From Paeniglutamicibacter sulfureus (lineage in GTDB: Bacteria; Actinomycetota; Actinomycetes; Actinomycetales; Micrococcaceae), in the NCBI RefSeq assembly GCF_039535115.1, contig NZ_BAAAWO010000001.1, forward strand, positions 3,534,001 through 3,598,000: a DNA stretch of 64,000 bases. The letters run 5' to 3'. Below, piece by piece: positions 23,381-32,892 of the stretch. Within the stretch, counting starts at the first letter, position 1. Each line of letters opens with the position of its first letter. Position numbers and translations under genes: made by a program. Below the pieces are notes generated by a model. That model had not been told where the DNA came from, made no database searches, and worked only from the letters and a program-made list of their open reading frames with translations.

Positions 23381-24619
23381 ATGACGACGAAGAGCGAAAC
23401 GCCGCAAATTCCCCAGGAGAAGCTGACCCTGCAGGTGCTGCGCGCCTGGTCGTGGCACCGCCAGGGACTGGACGGTGCGCTGGCGGGATGCGATTCCGCG
23501 ACCGTGCTGGACCGCGTGGGCTGGGCTCGGTCGATCGGAGGCGCCAACACCTACCTGACGCTCTTTGCGCGTGCAGGGATCCGCCGCCCCGAGGCCGACG
23601 CGGCGCTCGCCGCGCAGCACATCCATGAACTGCCCACCGCGCGGGGCTGCACCTACGTCCTGCCCGCCAAGGACTATGCCTGGGGTCTGCAAATCGGGCA
23701 CGCCTCGGCGGAGGCCGCGGTAAAGGTGTTGGTGCGACTGGGGGTGGAGCGGGAAGAAGTCGAGCAGCTGGCCGAGGATGTGCTGCAGGTCCTGCTCCGG
23801 GCTCGGGACACCGCCGTTGAGGCCCTGGACCCCCGCGGGCTGAAGGAGATCCTGGGCGACAAGGTCCGCAGCATGGGCGAGGAAGGCAAGAAGAAGGGCG
23901 CCAGCACCACGCTGCCCGCGGCTCTCGGGCTCCTGCAGACCGACGGACGGATCCGGCGCGTGCCGGTGAACGGGCGGCTGGACCAGCAGCGCTACTCCTA
24001 CGTGGCCTGGGAACTTCCTGCCAGCGGCGAATCCGACGAAGCGGTCAGGGCGCGGATGCTCGAGGGGTTCTTGGGCTGGACGGGTGGGGCCACGCTGGGA
24101 CAGATCCGCTGGTTCACCGCTTTCACCGTGGCCCAGGCCAAGAAGGCGCTTGCGGCCACCGGGGCCGTGGAAGTCGCCACCGCGGCCGGCGACGTGCTGT
24201 GGATGCTGCCGGAAGACGTGGACGGGCTCGCCGGATTTGAGGTACCGCCGGCCGAAGACATCCAGCTGCTGTCGGGCTCCGATTCGCTCGTGTTGCTGCG
24301 CCGGAACGCGGCAGACCTGATCGATGAAACGGGGTGCCAGGCAGTGCAGGGGCTGAGCGGGTCGGCGTTGGCCGCCGATCTCTCGGATCACCCGATCGTG
24401 GACCGCGGCCGGATCATCGGATTGTGGCAGTACGACCCGGAAGGCACTCGGATTGCGTGGTGGACGTTCGAGCCCGCAAGCGCCGGCGTGCGCTCGCGCA
24501 TTTCGCAGGTCGAAGAATGGATCACCGCGGACCTGGGGGATTTCAGGTCATTTAGCCTGGATTCCCCGAAGTCGCGGGCGAAGAACATTGCCAGGCTCGA
24601 TGCGTTGCGAAAGAAATAG
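23381..24619 (+). CDS. Winged-helix DNA-binding protein, AlkZ-like (HTH_42)
   Basis: 412 residues resembling the AlkZ/YcaQ family of winged-helix DNA glycosylases, which release adducts or unhook crosslinks: an N-terminal L-R-A-W-S-W-H-R-Q-G-L segment, a middle winged-helix region (L-G-L-L-Q-T-D-G-R-I-R-R-V-P), and a C-terminal D-H-P-I-V-D-R-G-R-I-I-G-L-W-Q-Y-D. In characterised AlkZ/YcaQ enzymes a Q-x-Q or Q-x-D pair lies in the N-terminal part; here that area reads W-A-R-S-I-G-G-A-N, so the catalytic pair is not recognisable. It may be a non-catalytic or differently acting homologue. Start at the Met where conservation begins; no strong ribosome site. Confidence 0.7.
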   Translation: MTTKSETPQIPQEKLTLQVLRAWSWHRQGLDGALAGCDSATVLDRVGWARSIGGANTYLTLFARAGIRRPEADAALAAQHIHELPTARGCTYVLPAKDYAWGLQIGHASAEAAVKVLVRLGVEREEVEQLAEDVLQVLLRARDTAVEALDPRGLKEILGDKVRSMGEEGKKKGASTTLPAALGLLQTDGRIRRVPVNGRLDQQRYSYVAWELPASGESDEAVRARMLEGFLGWTGGATLGQIRWFTAFTVAQAKKALAATGAVEVATAAGDVLWMLPEDVDGLAGFEVPPAEDIQLLSGSDSLVLLRRNAADLIDETGCQAVQGLSGSALAADLSDHPIVDRGRIIGLWQYDPEGTRIAWWTFEPASAGVRSRISQVEEWITADLGDFRSFSLDSPKSRAKNIARLDALRKK

Positions 24620-24630
24620 CGGGCCCTGGC

Positions 24631-25119
24631 TTAGTCCAGGCGCCGGGCGCGGAAGAAATCGGTGAGCAGGGCTGCGCATTCGGCCTCCCGCACCCCGGGG
24701 TAGACCTCGACCCAGTGGTTCAGCCGCGGCTCGCGCAGGATGTCGAACACCGATCCGACGGCGCCGGCCTTCTCGTCCCAGGCACCGAAGACGACCTTCG
24801 GGATGCGCGAAAGAACGATGGCCCCGGCGCACATGGCGCAGGGCTCGAGGGTGACCACCAGGGTGCAGTCCTCCAGCCGCCACCCATCCCCGCGCCCGGC
24901 ATCGCGCAACGCCTGGGCCGCGGCGCGGATGGCCACGATCTCGGCATGGGCCGTGGGATCCCCGTGCGCCTCGCGCTCGTTACGGCCGGTGGCCAGCACA
25001 GTCGAATCGGGGCCGATGACGACCGCGCCGATGGGAACGTCGCCGGTGGCCAAGGCCGCCTTGGCCTCGGCGAGGGCCAGGTCCATGAGGTCGCGGTGGC
25101 TGGGTTGTTCGGGAATCAC
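24631..25119 (-). CDS. tadA: tRNA adenosine(34) deaminase TadA
   Basis: 162 residues. The zinc-dependent deaminase motifs are intact: H-A-E near residue 57 (His zinc ligand and Glu proton shuttle) and P-C-A-M-C near 91. It converts A34 to inosine in tRNA-Arg(ACG), whose two gene copies lie about 17 kb away in this window. Convergent with the AlkZ-like gene (11-base gap). Confidence 0.93.
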   Translation of the reverse strand: MIPEQPSHRDLMDLALAEAKAALATGDVPIGAVVIGPDSTVLATGRNEREAHGDPTAHAEIVAIRAAAQALRDAGRGDGWRLEDCTLVVTLEPCAMCAGAIVLSRIPKVVFGAWDEKAGAVGSVFDILREPRLNHWVEVYPGVREAECAALLTDFFRARRLD

Positions 25120-25198
25120 CCGGCCAAGTCTAGTTCCGGTGCAGGGACCTCGCTGCCGTCTGCACCGGAATGCGGCAACCGGCTGCCGGTAGGTGCGG

Positions 25199-26608
25199 CT
25201 AGCCGGGGCTCGGCAGGACGATGTTGTGGTTCAGGCGAAGCCTGTTGTGCGGGTCGTAGCGGCGTTTGAGCGCCGTGAGTTTGGCGAGCTTTTCGGCCCC
25301 GTAGAGGTCGAGGGCATCGAAGCCACCGGGCACGTGTTCATCGCTGCTGGAAAAATTCACGTACTCCCCGCCGTGCGTGAAGGGTTGCATTTCATGGTGG
25401 AAGCCGCGGATGAAAGCCACATGGTGGTCGTCGCGTTCCTTCCCGTTCCAGAACCCGTAGATGTTGAGCCAGAAGGGGGAGCTCCGGTCCTCGAATGCCG
25501 TAGCTTCAGGGCGAACCCGTCCCATGGCGCCACCCATGACGTGGATGTCGAAGCCCATGCCCGGCCAGTCGAGTTGCCGCGCCCGGGCGGTGAATACGTT
25601 GATGGCCTCGTCCGAGAGGTCATCCAGTGCCGTGTTCTTCCAGTAGGCGCGAACGCCCTTGGGGAACATCTCGTCCACCACGGACTGCCAGTCGGGCCAT
25701 GAAACGGGGGAGATGTCCTGTTCCTCGGTGGGCGCAGCCGCGAGGAATTTCTCGACGCAGGTGGCTCCGGCCGCATGATCCGGATCCGCCCAGAGGAATC
25801 CGACGATGAGCACGCTGCTGTTGCCCAGCTCCCACTCGGGCGGCGGCACCATGGCCGTGACGATGACCGTCATCTGGTCCGGGAGCCCGGCGGCCCAGTC
25901 GCGCAGGGCGCGCAAGGCTTGCTTCCACTGTTTTGGTCGATAGATCAGGTTCCCGGCATAGAGGGTTTCCGGCAGCGGGTGGGCCTTGAACGTGAACTCG
26001 GTGACGACCCCGAAGTTTCCGCCGCCTCCGGTAAGACCCCAGAGCAGGTCGGGGTTGGTGGTGGCGTCGGTGTGGACCAACTCGCCCTCGGGGGTGACAA
26101 GGTCCGCCGCCAAGAGGTTGTCGACGGTCAGTCCTAGGGGTCGGGTGAGCCAGCCGAACCCACCGCCCAGACACAGTCCGGCCACCCCGGTCTTGGAGAC
26201 GACCCCGACGGGAACCGCCAGCCCGTGGGCGCTGGTAGCGCGGTCGAGTTCACCCAGCAGTGCCCCTCCGCCGACCCTCACCCGTTGCTCCGCGGCATCC
26301 ACGTGCACGGTGTTCAGGGCACGCATATCGAGCACCAGGCCGTGCTCGACGGTGCCGAACCCCGCCACGTTGTGCCCGCCGGAACGAATCGCCAACGGCA
26401 ACCCGTGCTCACGGGAGAAGGCCAGCGCGAGAGACACGTCCGCGACGTCGGCGGCGCCGACCACCAGCATGGGGTGCCTGTCGATCATGGCGTTCCAGAC
26501 GGTGCGGACCTCGCCGTATTCGGGGTCGGCGGCGGTGAAGAGCAGCCCGTGCAGTGACGCCGACAGCGACCGCAGTGCGGATGCCGGAAGCGGGTGGGTG
26601 ATGTCCAT
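25199..26608 (-). CDS. FAD-linked oxidase, berberine-bridge-enzyme type
   Basis: 469 residues. The N-terminal PCMH-type FAD domain contains R-S-G-G-H-N-V-A-G (residues about 73-81), whose His is the usual covalent FAD anchor, then G-G-G-F-G-W-L-T-R and [16 protein letters not shown]. The C-terminus ends with the BBE segment [13 protein letters not shown] Cys is present in G-L-C-L-G-G-G, but whether it forms a second flavin bond is uncertain. Such enzymes oxidise sugars or alcohols with O2. No signal peptide is seen. Divergent from upp. Start M-D-I-T-H-P fits the family; a longer frame upstream is not conserved-looking. Confidence 0.85.
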   Translation of the reverse strand: MDITHPLPASALRSLSASLHGLLFTAADPEYGEVRTVWNAMIDRHPMLVVGAADVADVSLALAFSREHGLPLAIRSGGHNVAGFGTVEHGLVLDMRALNTVHVDAAEQRVRVGGGALLGELDRATSAHGLAVPVGVVSKTGVAGLCLGGGFGWLTRPLGLTVDNLLAADLVTPEGELVHTDATTNPDLLWGLTGGGGNFGVVTEFTFKAHPLPETLYAGNLIYRPKQWKQALRALRDWAAGLPDQMTVIVTAMVPPPEWELGNSSVLIVGFLWADPDHAAGATCVEKFLAAAPTEEQDISPVSWPDWQSVVDEMFPKGVRAYWKNTALDDLSDEAINVFTARARQLDWPGMGFDIHVMGGAMGRVRPEATAFEDRSSPFWLNIYGFWNGKERDDHHVAFIRGFHHEMQPFTHGGEYVNFSSSDEHVPGGFDALDLYGAEKLAKLTALKRRYDPHNRLRLNHNIVLPSPG

Positions 26609-26759
26609 GGTGCCAGCTTCGTGTTGTGTCCAGGTCGAGACCGGCCCGGTCTGTGGCCCATTCTCCTCGCGGCCCAAAGGCCGGTCAATGGCGGGAATCA
26701 CCCGAAGCCGGAAAGCGAAAGCCGGGGAACGTGCCCGTTTGGCTGGTAGATTTTGGTGC

Positions 26760-27398
26760 ATGCGTGTACAGGTAATCGACCACCCATTGGTGGCCCACAA
26801 GGTATCGGTCCTTCGGGACAAGAACACCCCGTCGCCGGTCTTCCGGCAGCTGACCGACGAGCTGGTGACCCTGCTGGCCTACGAGGCAACGCGCGAGGTC
26901 AAGACCGTCGAGGTCCAGGTTCAGACCCCGGTGGCCACGACCACCGGCATCGCCTTCGCCAAGCCGACCCCGTTGGTGGTGCCGATCCTGCGCGCCGGCC
27001 TGGGCATGCTCGAGGGCATGACCCGCTTGGTTCCCACCGCCGAGGTCGGCTTCCTGGGCATGGCCCGCAACGAGGAAACCCTCGACATCATCACCTACGC
27101 CGAGCGACTTCCCTCCGATTTGACCGGACGCCAGGTGTTCGTGCTCGATCCGATGCTGGCCACCGGCGGCACGCTGATCGAATCGATCAAGTTCCTCTTT
27201 GACCGCGGAGCCGCGGACGTCACCTGCATCTGCCTGATCGCCGCCCCCGAGGGCCTGGCTCGCCTCGAGGAGGCCTACGGCGACAACGAGAAGGTCCACC
27301 TGGTGCTGGGCGCCCTGGACGAGAAGCTCGATGAGAACGCCTACATCGTTCCCGGCTTGGGCGATGCGGGCGACCGCCTCTACGGCGTGGCACACTAG
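26760..27398 (+). CDS. upp: Uracil phosphoribosyltransferase
   Basis: 212 residues. The PRPP-binding loop [12 protein letters not shown] lies near 127-138, R-A-G-L-G-M-L at about 80, and the uracil-binding tail [12 protein letters not shown] at 190-201. It salvages uracil to [13 protein letters not shown] is the standard N-terminus. Monocistronic, ended by a strong hairpin. Confidence 0.96.
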   Translation: MRVQVIDHPLVAHKVSVLRDKNTPSPVFRQLTDELVTLLAYEATREVKTVEVQVQTPVATTTGIAFAKPTPLVVPILRAGLGMLEGMTRLVPTAEVGFLGMARNEETLDIITYAERLPSDLTGRQVFVLDPMLATGGTLIESIKFLFDRGAADVTCICLIAAPEGLARLEEAYGDNEKVHLVLGALDEKLDENAYIVPGLGDAGDRLYGVAH

Positions 27399-27410
27399 CA
27401 ACCGCATCAA

Positions 27411-27459
27411 CGGCGTCGGGCCGGCAGGGGAACCAGGTTCCCGTGCCGGCCCGACGCCG
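27411..27459. terminator. Terminator behind upp
   Basis: A long stem (CGGCGTCGGGCCGGCA with TGCCGGCCCGACGCCG) whose loop contains a smaller stem (GGGGAACC with GGTTCCC); TTTT follows on the plus strand. Confidence 0.9.
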
Positions 27460-27488
27460 TTTTCATGCCGTGGGGACGGTGCCCGGAC

Positions 27489-29126
27489 TCAGGCCTTGGT
27501 CGTCTTCGGCGGGGTCGAGGGCTTGGGCGGCACCGCGGGCGGCAGCGGCAGGCGCACCTCGAAGACGGTGTTTCCGGGAACGGAGGAGACCGTGATGGTC
27601 CCGTCGTGGGACTCCACGATGGCCTTGGCGATGGGCAGTCCCAACCCGGTGGTTCCGTCCGCGCCGGAGCGTGCGGCATCCGCGCGGGTGAAGCGCTTGA
27701 ACACCAGCGGCAGGAAGTCCGGGGCAATGCCTTCTCCGGTGTCGCTGACCCGCAGCACCGCCTCGTGCGTGGCGGCGTCGCGGCGGACCTCGACGGTGAC
27801 GTTGTTGCCTTCCAAGGTGTGCTTTCGGGCGTTGCCCAGCAGGTTGGTGATGACCCGGCGCAGAGCCGAAGCATCGCCCGAAACCACCAGCGGTGTTGCG
27901 GGGATCCGGGGGGTCCAATGATGGGCGGGAGCCGTAATGGCAAAATCCTCGGTGATTTCGGCGGCCAGCTTGCCCAGATCGACCGGGGCCTTCTTGACCT
28001 GGTGCTTCTCATCGAGCCGGGCCAGCAACAGCAGGTTCTCCACCAGGGAGCTCATCCGGGTGCTCTGTTCCAGCACCCGCTTCAGCGAGCGTTGCCCGTC
28101 GTCGGAGAAATGCTCGGTGGCGCTGATCAACTCGGTGTACCCGCGGATGGCCGACAGCGGGGTGCGCAGCTCGTGGGAGGCATCGGCCACGAACTGGCGC
28201 ATCTGTGCCTCCGAGGCCTCACGCACGGCGAAGGCGGCGCCCACATTGTCGAGCAAGGCATTGAGAGCCCTGCCGACCTCCCCGGATTCGGTGCCCGGAA
28301 TGGAGTCCTCCGGGGCCACCCGTGCCTCCAGGGCGGCGGTGCCCGATTCGAGTTCGGCGTTGGCCACGGATGACGCCACGGCCGAGACTCGCTGCAGCGG
28401 AGCCAGGGAACGGCGAATGATCATCGAGCCGATAAGCCCGATGGCAATCAGCCCGGCCAAGGAGATCGTCACGGTCAGGATGCCTAGGGAAGCCAGGGTC
28501 CGCTCGGTGGGCGCCATGGGCAGGCCGGTGATCAGGACTCCGCCGGAACCGGGATCGTGCTGGGCCGAGAGCATGTAGTCGCCGATGCTCAGGTGGTGGA
28601 CGACCGGGGGTGCATCGATCTCAACAGAGGTCAGGGGCTGCACATCGGTGTCGGTGATGTCCTTGCGCTCGCCGGTCTTCGAATCGAGCACGGCACCGGA
28701 AAACAAGTAGCCGGAGACGATCTTGGCATTGAGGGTTCCGGATGCCTGCCCCGGGGCAAAGGGCGATTCGGTGGATGGCTTGCGGCCATTTTGCGCTGAA
28801 TAGCTGGCGGCGCGGTCGGCGGCGAACTCCAATTGTTCGTGCAGTTGGGCCGTAAGGGACTGGCGCATTCCGGCATTGAGCAACAAGCCAATGACGGTGC
28901 AGATCAATGCCAGGGAGCCAATTAGGGCGAGCAGCAACTTGCGCTGCAGGGGGAGGTGGCCAAGGCGGTGTCGCAGCCCGAGATGCAGCGGGTCCTTTTC
29001 GGGATGGTTCCCGCCGGGAAAGGTGGCTTCCTTGCCATCGTTGTTCGCGGCCTGCATCGAGAGCGCCTCGGTGGGCCGGGGTTCCGGTGCGCCGGAGGGT
29101 GGGGAGGGCCGTGCAGGTTGGGTCAT
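27489..29126 (-). CDS. Sensor histidine kinase (OmpR-pair type)
   Basis: 545 residues. Transmembrane helices at about 62-85 and 212-237 bracket an extracytoplasmic sensor of about 125 residues, followed by a HAMP region, then the H-box D-A-S-H-E-L-R-T-P-L with phospho-accepting His318, an N-box (N-L-L-G-N-A-R-K-H-T), D-T-G-E-G-I and G-L-G-L. A 60-residue disordered N-terminus and a Pro-rich C-terminus lie inside the cell. Its ATG overlaps the stop of the response regulator (ATGA), so both are made together. Signal unknown. Confidence 0.95.
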   Translation of the reverse strand: MTQPARPSPPSGAPEPRPTEALSMQAANNDGKEATFPGGNHPEKDPLHLGLRHRLGHLPLQRKLLLALIGSLALICTVIGLLLNAGMRQSLTAQLHEQLEFAADRAASYSAQNGRKPSTESPFAPGQASGTLNAKIVSGYLFSGAVLDSKTGERKDITDTDVQPLTSVEIDAPPVVHHLSIGDYMLSAQHDPGSGGVLITGLPMAPTERTLASLGILTVTISLAGLIAIGLIGSMIIRRSLAPLQRVSAVASSVANAELESGTAALEARVAPEDSIPGTESGEVGRALNALLDNVGAAFAVREASEAQMRQFVADASHELRTPLSAIRGYTELISATEHFSDDGQRSLKRVLEQSTRMSSLVENLLLLARLDEKHQVKKAPVDLGKLAAEITEDFAITAPAHHWTPRIPATPLVVSGDASALRRVITNLLGNARKHTLEGNNVTVEVRRDAATHEAVLRVSDTGEGIAPDFLPLVFKRFTRADAARSGADGTTGLGLPIAKAIVESHDGTITVSSVPGNTVFEVRLPLPPAVPPKPSTPPKTTKA

Positions 29127-29863
29127 GATGCCGGCTTGAGCATGTATCCGGCTCCACGCACGGTGTGAATCATGGCCGGACCATCGGCTTCGATCTTTTT
29201 GCGCAGGTAGGAAACGTAGAGTTCGACAATGTTGGCTTGGCCACCGAAGTCGTAGTGCCAGACATTGTCGAGGATCTGGGACTTCGAGACGACCCTGCGG
29301 GCGTTGACCATCAGGTAGGAGAGCAGGTCGAACTCGGTCGCGGTGAGGCTGATGGGGACCCCGGCACGCGTGACGTCGTGGGAGTCGGAGTTCAGCACCA
29401 GGTCTCCCACGACCAGTTCCGCGCCGTCAGCCGCGGTGGCGCCCGAACGCTCGACAAGCTTGTGCAGGCGCAGCAACACCTCTTCGAGGCTGAAAGGCTT
29501 GGCCACATAGTCGTCGGCACCAATGCCCAGGCCCTCGATCCTGTCCTCGACCGCGTCCTTGGCGGTCAGGAAGAGGACAGGGACCTCGGGCAGGAAGGTA
29601 CGGACCTTGCGCAGCACCTCCGGGCCCTCGAATCCGGGCAGCATCCAGTCCAGCACCAGGACATCCGGGACCGATTTGCGGGCTGCCTCCACCGCGGTGG
29701 GCCCGTCGTGGGCCACGGTGGCTTCCCAACCCAGCATCCGGGTGCCCATGGAGACCAGCTCGGCCAGCGAGGGCTCGTCGTCGACAACAAGTACCCGGAT
29801 GGCGGTACCGTCCGGGTGGGTCAGGCGGGGCAGTTGCGTGGGTGAAAAGCGGGAATCTGGCAT
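29123..29863 (-). CDS. OmpR-family response regulator
   Basis: 246 residues. The receiver domain has the acidic pair D28-D29, phospho-acceptor D72 (L-D-W-M-L-P) and the Lys in V-A-K-P-F; a winged-helix DNA-binding domain follows (T-E-F-D-L-L-S-Y-L, V-S-Y-L-R-K-K-I, H-T-V-R-G-A-G-Y). It is the cognate partner of the overlapping sensor kinase. Start at 29863 with GGAGAG eight bases upstream. The 584-base gap upstream holds its promoter and that of the divergent winged-helix gene. Confidence 0.96.
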   Translation of the reverse strand: MPDSRFSPTQLPRLTHPDGTAIRVLVVDDEPSLAELVSMGTRMLGWEATVAHDGPTAVEAARKSVPDVLVLDWMLPGFEGPEVLRKVRTFLPEVPVLFLTAKDAVEDRIEGLGIGADDYVAKPFSLEEVLLRLHKLVERSGATAADGAELVVGDLVLNSDSHDVTRAGVPISLTATEFDLLSYLMVNARRVVSKSQILDNVWHYDFGGQANIVELYVSYLRKKIEADGPAMIHTVRGAGYMLKPAS

Positions 29864-30447
29864 GTCTTTAACTCTCCATCCGAGGTTTAGGCCGGCCCTG
29901 TGGCCCGGCTGTGTGCGCGCTGTGAGGCCTGGTCGTTCCAGCCTAAGGCCTGCAGTTGGCGGCATCCTGGCGCGGGGGCCATCGGCACCCGCAGGTTCAT
30001 TGCCTGAGACCCGGTCCGGGTGTAGGTCGGGGATTCCAAACGCCGCGGGACTGCCGATTGATCACATTGACCGGTGGTGAGGAAAAGATGGCGCATAACG
30101 TCGATCGGAGAGTCCGCATTGCGCAAATCTGTACAATGTGATGATCGACACGTTAAGCGCTCGATGTCTCACATCGTGGACGCAATCCCAGTTTGTTACT
30201 TGCGGGTTCCGAATATTACGAGGAAACTAGAAATTGTGAATAGCGCAGCAACAACACCTCAGGGCCTCTTCGGAGGCATGGCGATGACTTGTCGCCAGTG
30301 TTGTTGTCGAATGCCCAGCTGAGCGACCGGAACCCTTCGGCGCTCAGTGACACTCGCATCGCTCCCATGGCTTCGCACCTGCGAGGTAAGCGGAGCACCT
30401 AAGCATTCGCGCCATTCCGTGGCATTCACACGAGTTAGAGGTAAAGC
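29864..30447. other. Long intergenic region with structured leader
   Basis: 584 bases between divergent regulator genes with no credible gene. The last 150 bases, upstream of the plus-strand gene, can fold: CTGAGCG and CCG at 30319-30328 pair with CGG and CGCTCAG at 30338-30347 (one bulge, 8-base loop), and GGCGA pairs with TCGCC just before this. The middle (about 30060-30250) is clearly more AT-rich than its surroundings. A long 5' leader for the gene at 30448 is likely. I could not match it to a known riboswitch class. Confidence 0.45.
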
Positions 30448-31245
30448 ATGTCGGTAACGTCCGGATACGTCCATGTCTCAATCCGCAACGCCCAGTCCCG
30501 CGCCGCCGCAGCGCAGCGCAGCACTGCTCCCGGCGGCTATGCCCCGGCCGGCTATCGCCAACTCCATGCCGTGCCCGCGGCGCAAGAGCCTCGCCCGATG
30601 ACAGCCCCGACTCCGGTTGTAGCCCCCAGCGGCACCCCGGGACCACAGCCGGTATCCACCGATACCACTGCCCGCGGGTTTGTGCTCTACGTCGGCTTGG
30701 ACGAATCGGTGGCACAGGCGCAGGGGACCTCGCTGGGCAAGCTTGCCACGCAGGTCCGCGCCTTCCTGGCCACGCTCTCTCCCGAAGCACAGACCCACGC
30801 GGCCGTCGCACTGGCCCCGACCAGCGCACAGGGCGAGAACATCGACGTGGTGCGCCAGGCCCTGGGGGATCCCACGGTCAACCGCCGCCCGCGCGTGGAT
30901 TCCCGCCCGGCAGCGCCGCGCCCCTCCGGCGTGCTGATCGACCTGTCGCGCCGCGAGGTGCACCTGGACGGCGAGACCCTGAACCTGACGTTCAAGGAAT
31001 TCGAGCTGCTGAACTACCTGGTGGAAAACGGCACGCGCACCGTGGGCCGCGACGAGCTGCTCACCAACCTGTGGCGCAACGCCGAAGAGGTGCCCAACGA
31101 GCGCACCATCGACGTGCACATTCGTCGCCTGCGCTCCAAGCTGGGACGTCTGGCCAACACGGTGCGCACCGTGCGCGGCCAGGGCTACCGCTTCTACGAG
31201 CACCCCGAGGTTGTCGTCTGGGCCGCCCCGGAGTACACCATCTAA
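30448..31245 (+). CDS. Winged-helix regulator without receiver domain
   Basis: 265 residues. The C-terminal 100 residues are an OmpR/PhoB-type DNA-binding domain (L-T-F-K-E-F-E-L-L-N-Y-L-V, R-D-E-L-L-T-N-L-W-R, R-T-I-D-V-H-I-R-R-L-R-S-K-L, V-R-G-Q-G-Y-R-F). No receiver domain precedes it. Instead there is a 75-residue flexible Ala/Pro/Gln-rich stretch and a 75-residue alpha/beta segment (G-F-V-L-Y-V-G-L-D-E-S-V) with no phospho-acceptor pattern. It is therefore not controlled by phosphorylation in the usual way. GAGGTAAAG lies just before the ATG. It has a long leader and is divergent from the two-component pair. Confidence 0.85.
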   Translation: MSVTSGYVHVSIRNAQSRAAAAQRSTAPGGYAPAGYRQLHAVPAAQEPRPMTAPTPVVAPSGTPGPQPVSTDTTARGFVLYVGLDESVAQAQGTSLGKLATQVRAFLATLSPEAQTHAAVALAPTSAQGENIDVVRQALGDPTVNRRPRVDSRPAAPRPSGVLIDLSRREVHLDGETLNLTFKEFELLNYLVENGTRTVGRDELLTNLWRNAEEVPNERTIDVHIRRLRSKLGRLANTVRTVRGQGYRFYEHPEVVVWAAPEYTI

Positions 31246-31261
31246 GTTCATTTCTTGTTCC

Positions 31262-31303
31262 CTGCGGGGGCGCGGGCATCCACGGATGCCGGCGCCCCCG
31301 CAG
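31262..31303 (+). terminator. Terminator behind the winged-helix gene
   Basis: Near-perfect stem CTGCGGGGGCGC.GGCATC / GATGCC.GCGCCCCCGCAG around a 4-base loop, 16 bases after the stop. Confidence 0.85.
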
Positions 31304-31356
31304 TTGCTTAAGTCCAGTGGAGGCCTGCGGCCCCCGTGCGCCCTAAGCTTGGATGC

Positions 31357-31878
31357 ATGAGCGAACACCATCTGAAGCGTCTCGTCTTGTTGCGCCACGC
31401 CAAGAGCGACTACCCGCTGGGGGTCAGTGACCACGACCGTCCTCTGGGTGCCCGTGGAAACCGCGAGGCGCCTGCCGCGGGGGCATGGCTGCGCGAAAAC
31501 GACGTGGTGCCCGACTTCATCATGCTCTCCGACGCCCAGCGGACCCGCGCCACCTGCGCGTGGGTGATCAGCGAACTGGGGGAGAAGGCGCCCACGCCCT
31601 ACCTGGATTCGCGGATCTACGGCGCCTCGAGCACCAGGCTGTGCTCCATCATCAACGAGACTCCCGAAACCGTCACCACGCTCATGGTCATCGGCCACCA
31701 GCCGGTGCTGCAGGAGCTGGCCATGCGCCTGGCGTCGGTGGATTCGAACGAGGAAGCCGTCTACGAGCTGGCCATGGACTACCCGACGCTGGGGCTGACG
31801 GTGCTGCAGACCGAGAAATCCTGGGCGGAGATCGACGGCCGCGACATGCAGGTGACCCACTTCGTGGTTCCGCGCTGA
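31357..31878 (+). CDS. sixA: SixA-type phosphohistidine phosphatase
   Basis: 173 residues of the histidine-phosphatase (phosphoglycerate mutase) superfamily. The signature L-L-R-H-A-K-S has Arg13 and His14, the phospho-accepting His; the second catalytic His is in V-I-G-H-Q-P-V near residue 117. The short length and R-H-A-K match SixA, which dephosphorylates phosphohistidine in HPt or PTS proteins. In Actinobacteria the target is not established. The EamA gene begins three bases after its stop, so they form an operon. Confidence 0.88.
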   Translation: MSEHHLKRLVLLRHAKSDYPLGVSDHDRPLGARGNREAPAAGAWLRENDVVPDFIMLSDAQRTRATCAWVISELGEKAPTPYLDSRIYGASSTRLCSIINETPETVTTLMVIGHQPVLQELAMRLASVDSNEEAVYELAMDYPTLGLTVLQTEKSWAEIDGRDMQVTHFVVPR

Positions 31879-31881
31879 CCC

Positions 31882-32829
31882 GTGAAACCCCGCGATACGC
31901 TCCTTGCCTTGTTGGTCGCCCTGCTCTGGGGGCTGAACTTCCTGTTCATCGACCTGGGGCTGCGCGACACGCTGCCGCTGGTGTTCGTTGCCCTGCGCTT
32001 CGCCGCCGTCGCCTTCCCGCTGGTGTTTTTCGTTCCCCGGCCCAAGGTGGGCTGGAAGGTCGTCGCCGGCATCGGGCTGGCCATGAGCGCCGGGCAATTC
32101 GGGCTGCTCTTTACCGCCATGCACCTGGGGCTGCCGGCCGGGCTGGCACCGGTGGCGCTGCAGGCACAGATGTTCTTCACCATCGGGCTCGGCGCCCTTT
32201 TCCTGCGGGAATTCCCCACCAGGAAGCAGGTCCTCGGCTCCATCCTGGGCATTGCCGGGCTGGTCGTGGTGGGCTTTGGCCGGGTTGCCTCGCTGCCCGA
32301 GGGCGCAGCATTGGCCGGCGTCCTGGTGCCGTTGCTGATCTGCATTGCCGCCGGTTTCGCCTGGGGCGTCGGAAACGTCATCTCGCGTTCGGCCTCCGGC
32401 GCCTCCGGGTTGGGGCTGGTGGTGCACTCGGCGCTCTGGGTCCCGTTGCCGATGCTTGGCCTTTCGCTGCTGCTCGACGGGCCCGCCGCCGTGGGCGATG
32501 CGCTTGCCACGCTGGGCCCGGAGACGTGGTGGGGAATCGCCTTCACCGCGCTGGTGGCCTCGCTGGTCGGGTACAGCATCTGGAATACGCTGCTGGGCAA
32601 GTACCCCACCGCCAAGGTCGTGCCCTACACCTTGTTGATCCCCGCCATCGGGATGGGCAGCGCCGCCCTGGTGCTCCACGAGTATCCCAATGCGCTGGAA
32701 ATCACCGGGGCCGCGGTGCTGGTGCTGGGGGTTGCCGTCGGGACGTTGCGGTTTGGCACGGCGAGGCCCGAAGCGGCGCCCGCGCCGCGGGAGCGCCCGG
32801 AAAACGACGCCGTGGCCGAACACACGTGA
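31882..32829 (+). CDS. EamA-family transporter (DMT superfamily)
   Basis: 315 residues with ten hydrophobic helices in two EamA repeats (first about 5-140: A-L-L-W-G-L-N-F-L-F-I; second about 150-290: L-V-G-Y-S-I-W-N-T-L-L). Members export amino acids or other small metabolites. A hydrophilic Pro/Glu-rich tail follows the last helix. It uses a GTG start right behind sixA and shares its transcript. Confidence 0.88.
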   Translation: MKPRDTLLALLVALLWGLNFLFIDLGLRDTLPLVFVALRFAAVAFPLVFFVPRPKVGWKVVAGIGLAMSAGQFGLLFTAMHLGLPAGLAPVALQAQMFFTIGLGALFLREFPTRKQVLGSILGIAGLVVVGFGRVASLPEGAALAGVLVPLLICIAAGFAWGVGNVISRSASGASGLGLVVHSALWVPLPMLGLSLLLDGPAAVGDALATLGPETWWGIAFTALVASLVGYSIWNTLLGKYPTAKVVPYTLLIPAIGMGSAALVLHEYPNALEITGAAVLVLGVAVGTLRFGTARPEAAPAPRERPENDAVAEHT

Positions 32830-32892
32830 GAAAGCGGATGAGAGTTTTCCGCGGCCCGGAACCCCGGGTTCACGGGCCCCGAACCGGCGTAC

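Noticed and set aside
29864..30447. Known riboswitch (such as the c-di-AMP type) in the long leader
   Set aside because: Hairpins are present, but I could not place the conserved bases of any class.
30478..32823. 781-codon minus-strand open frame
   Set aside because: It spans three well-supported plus-strand genes and reads as low-complexity Gly/Gln/His/Arg sequence.
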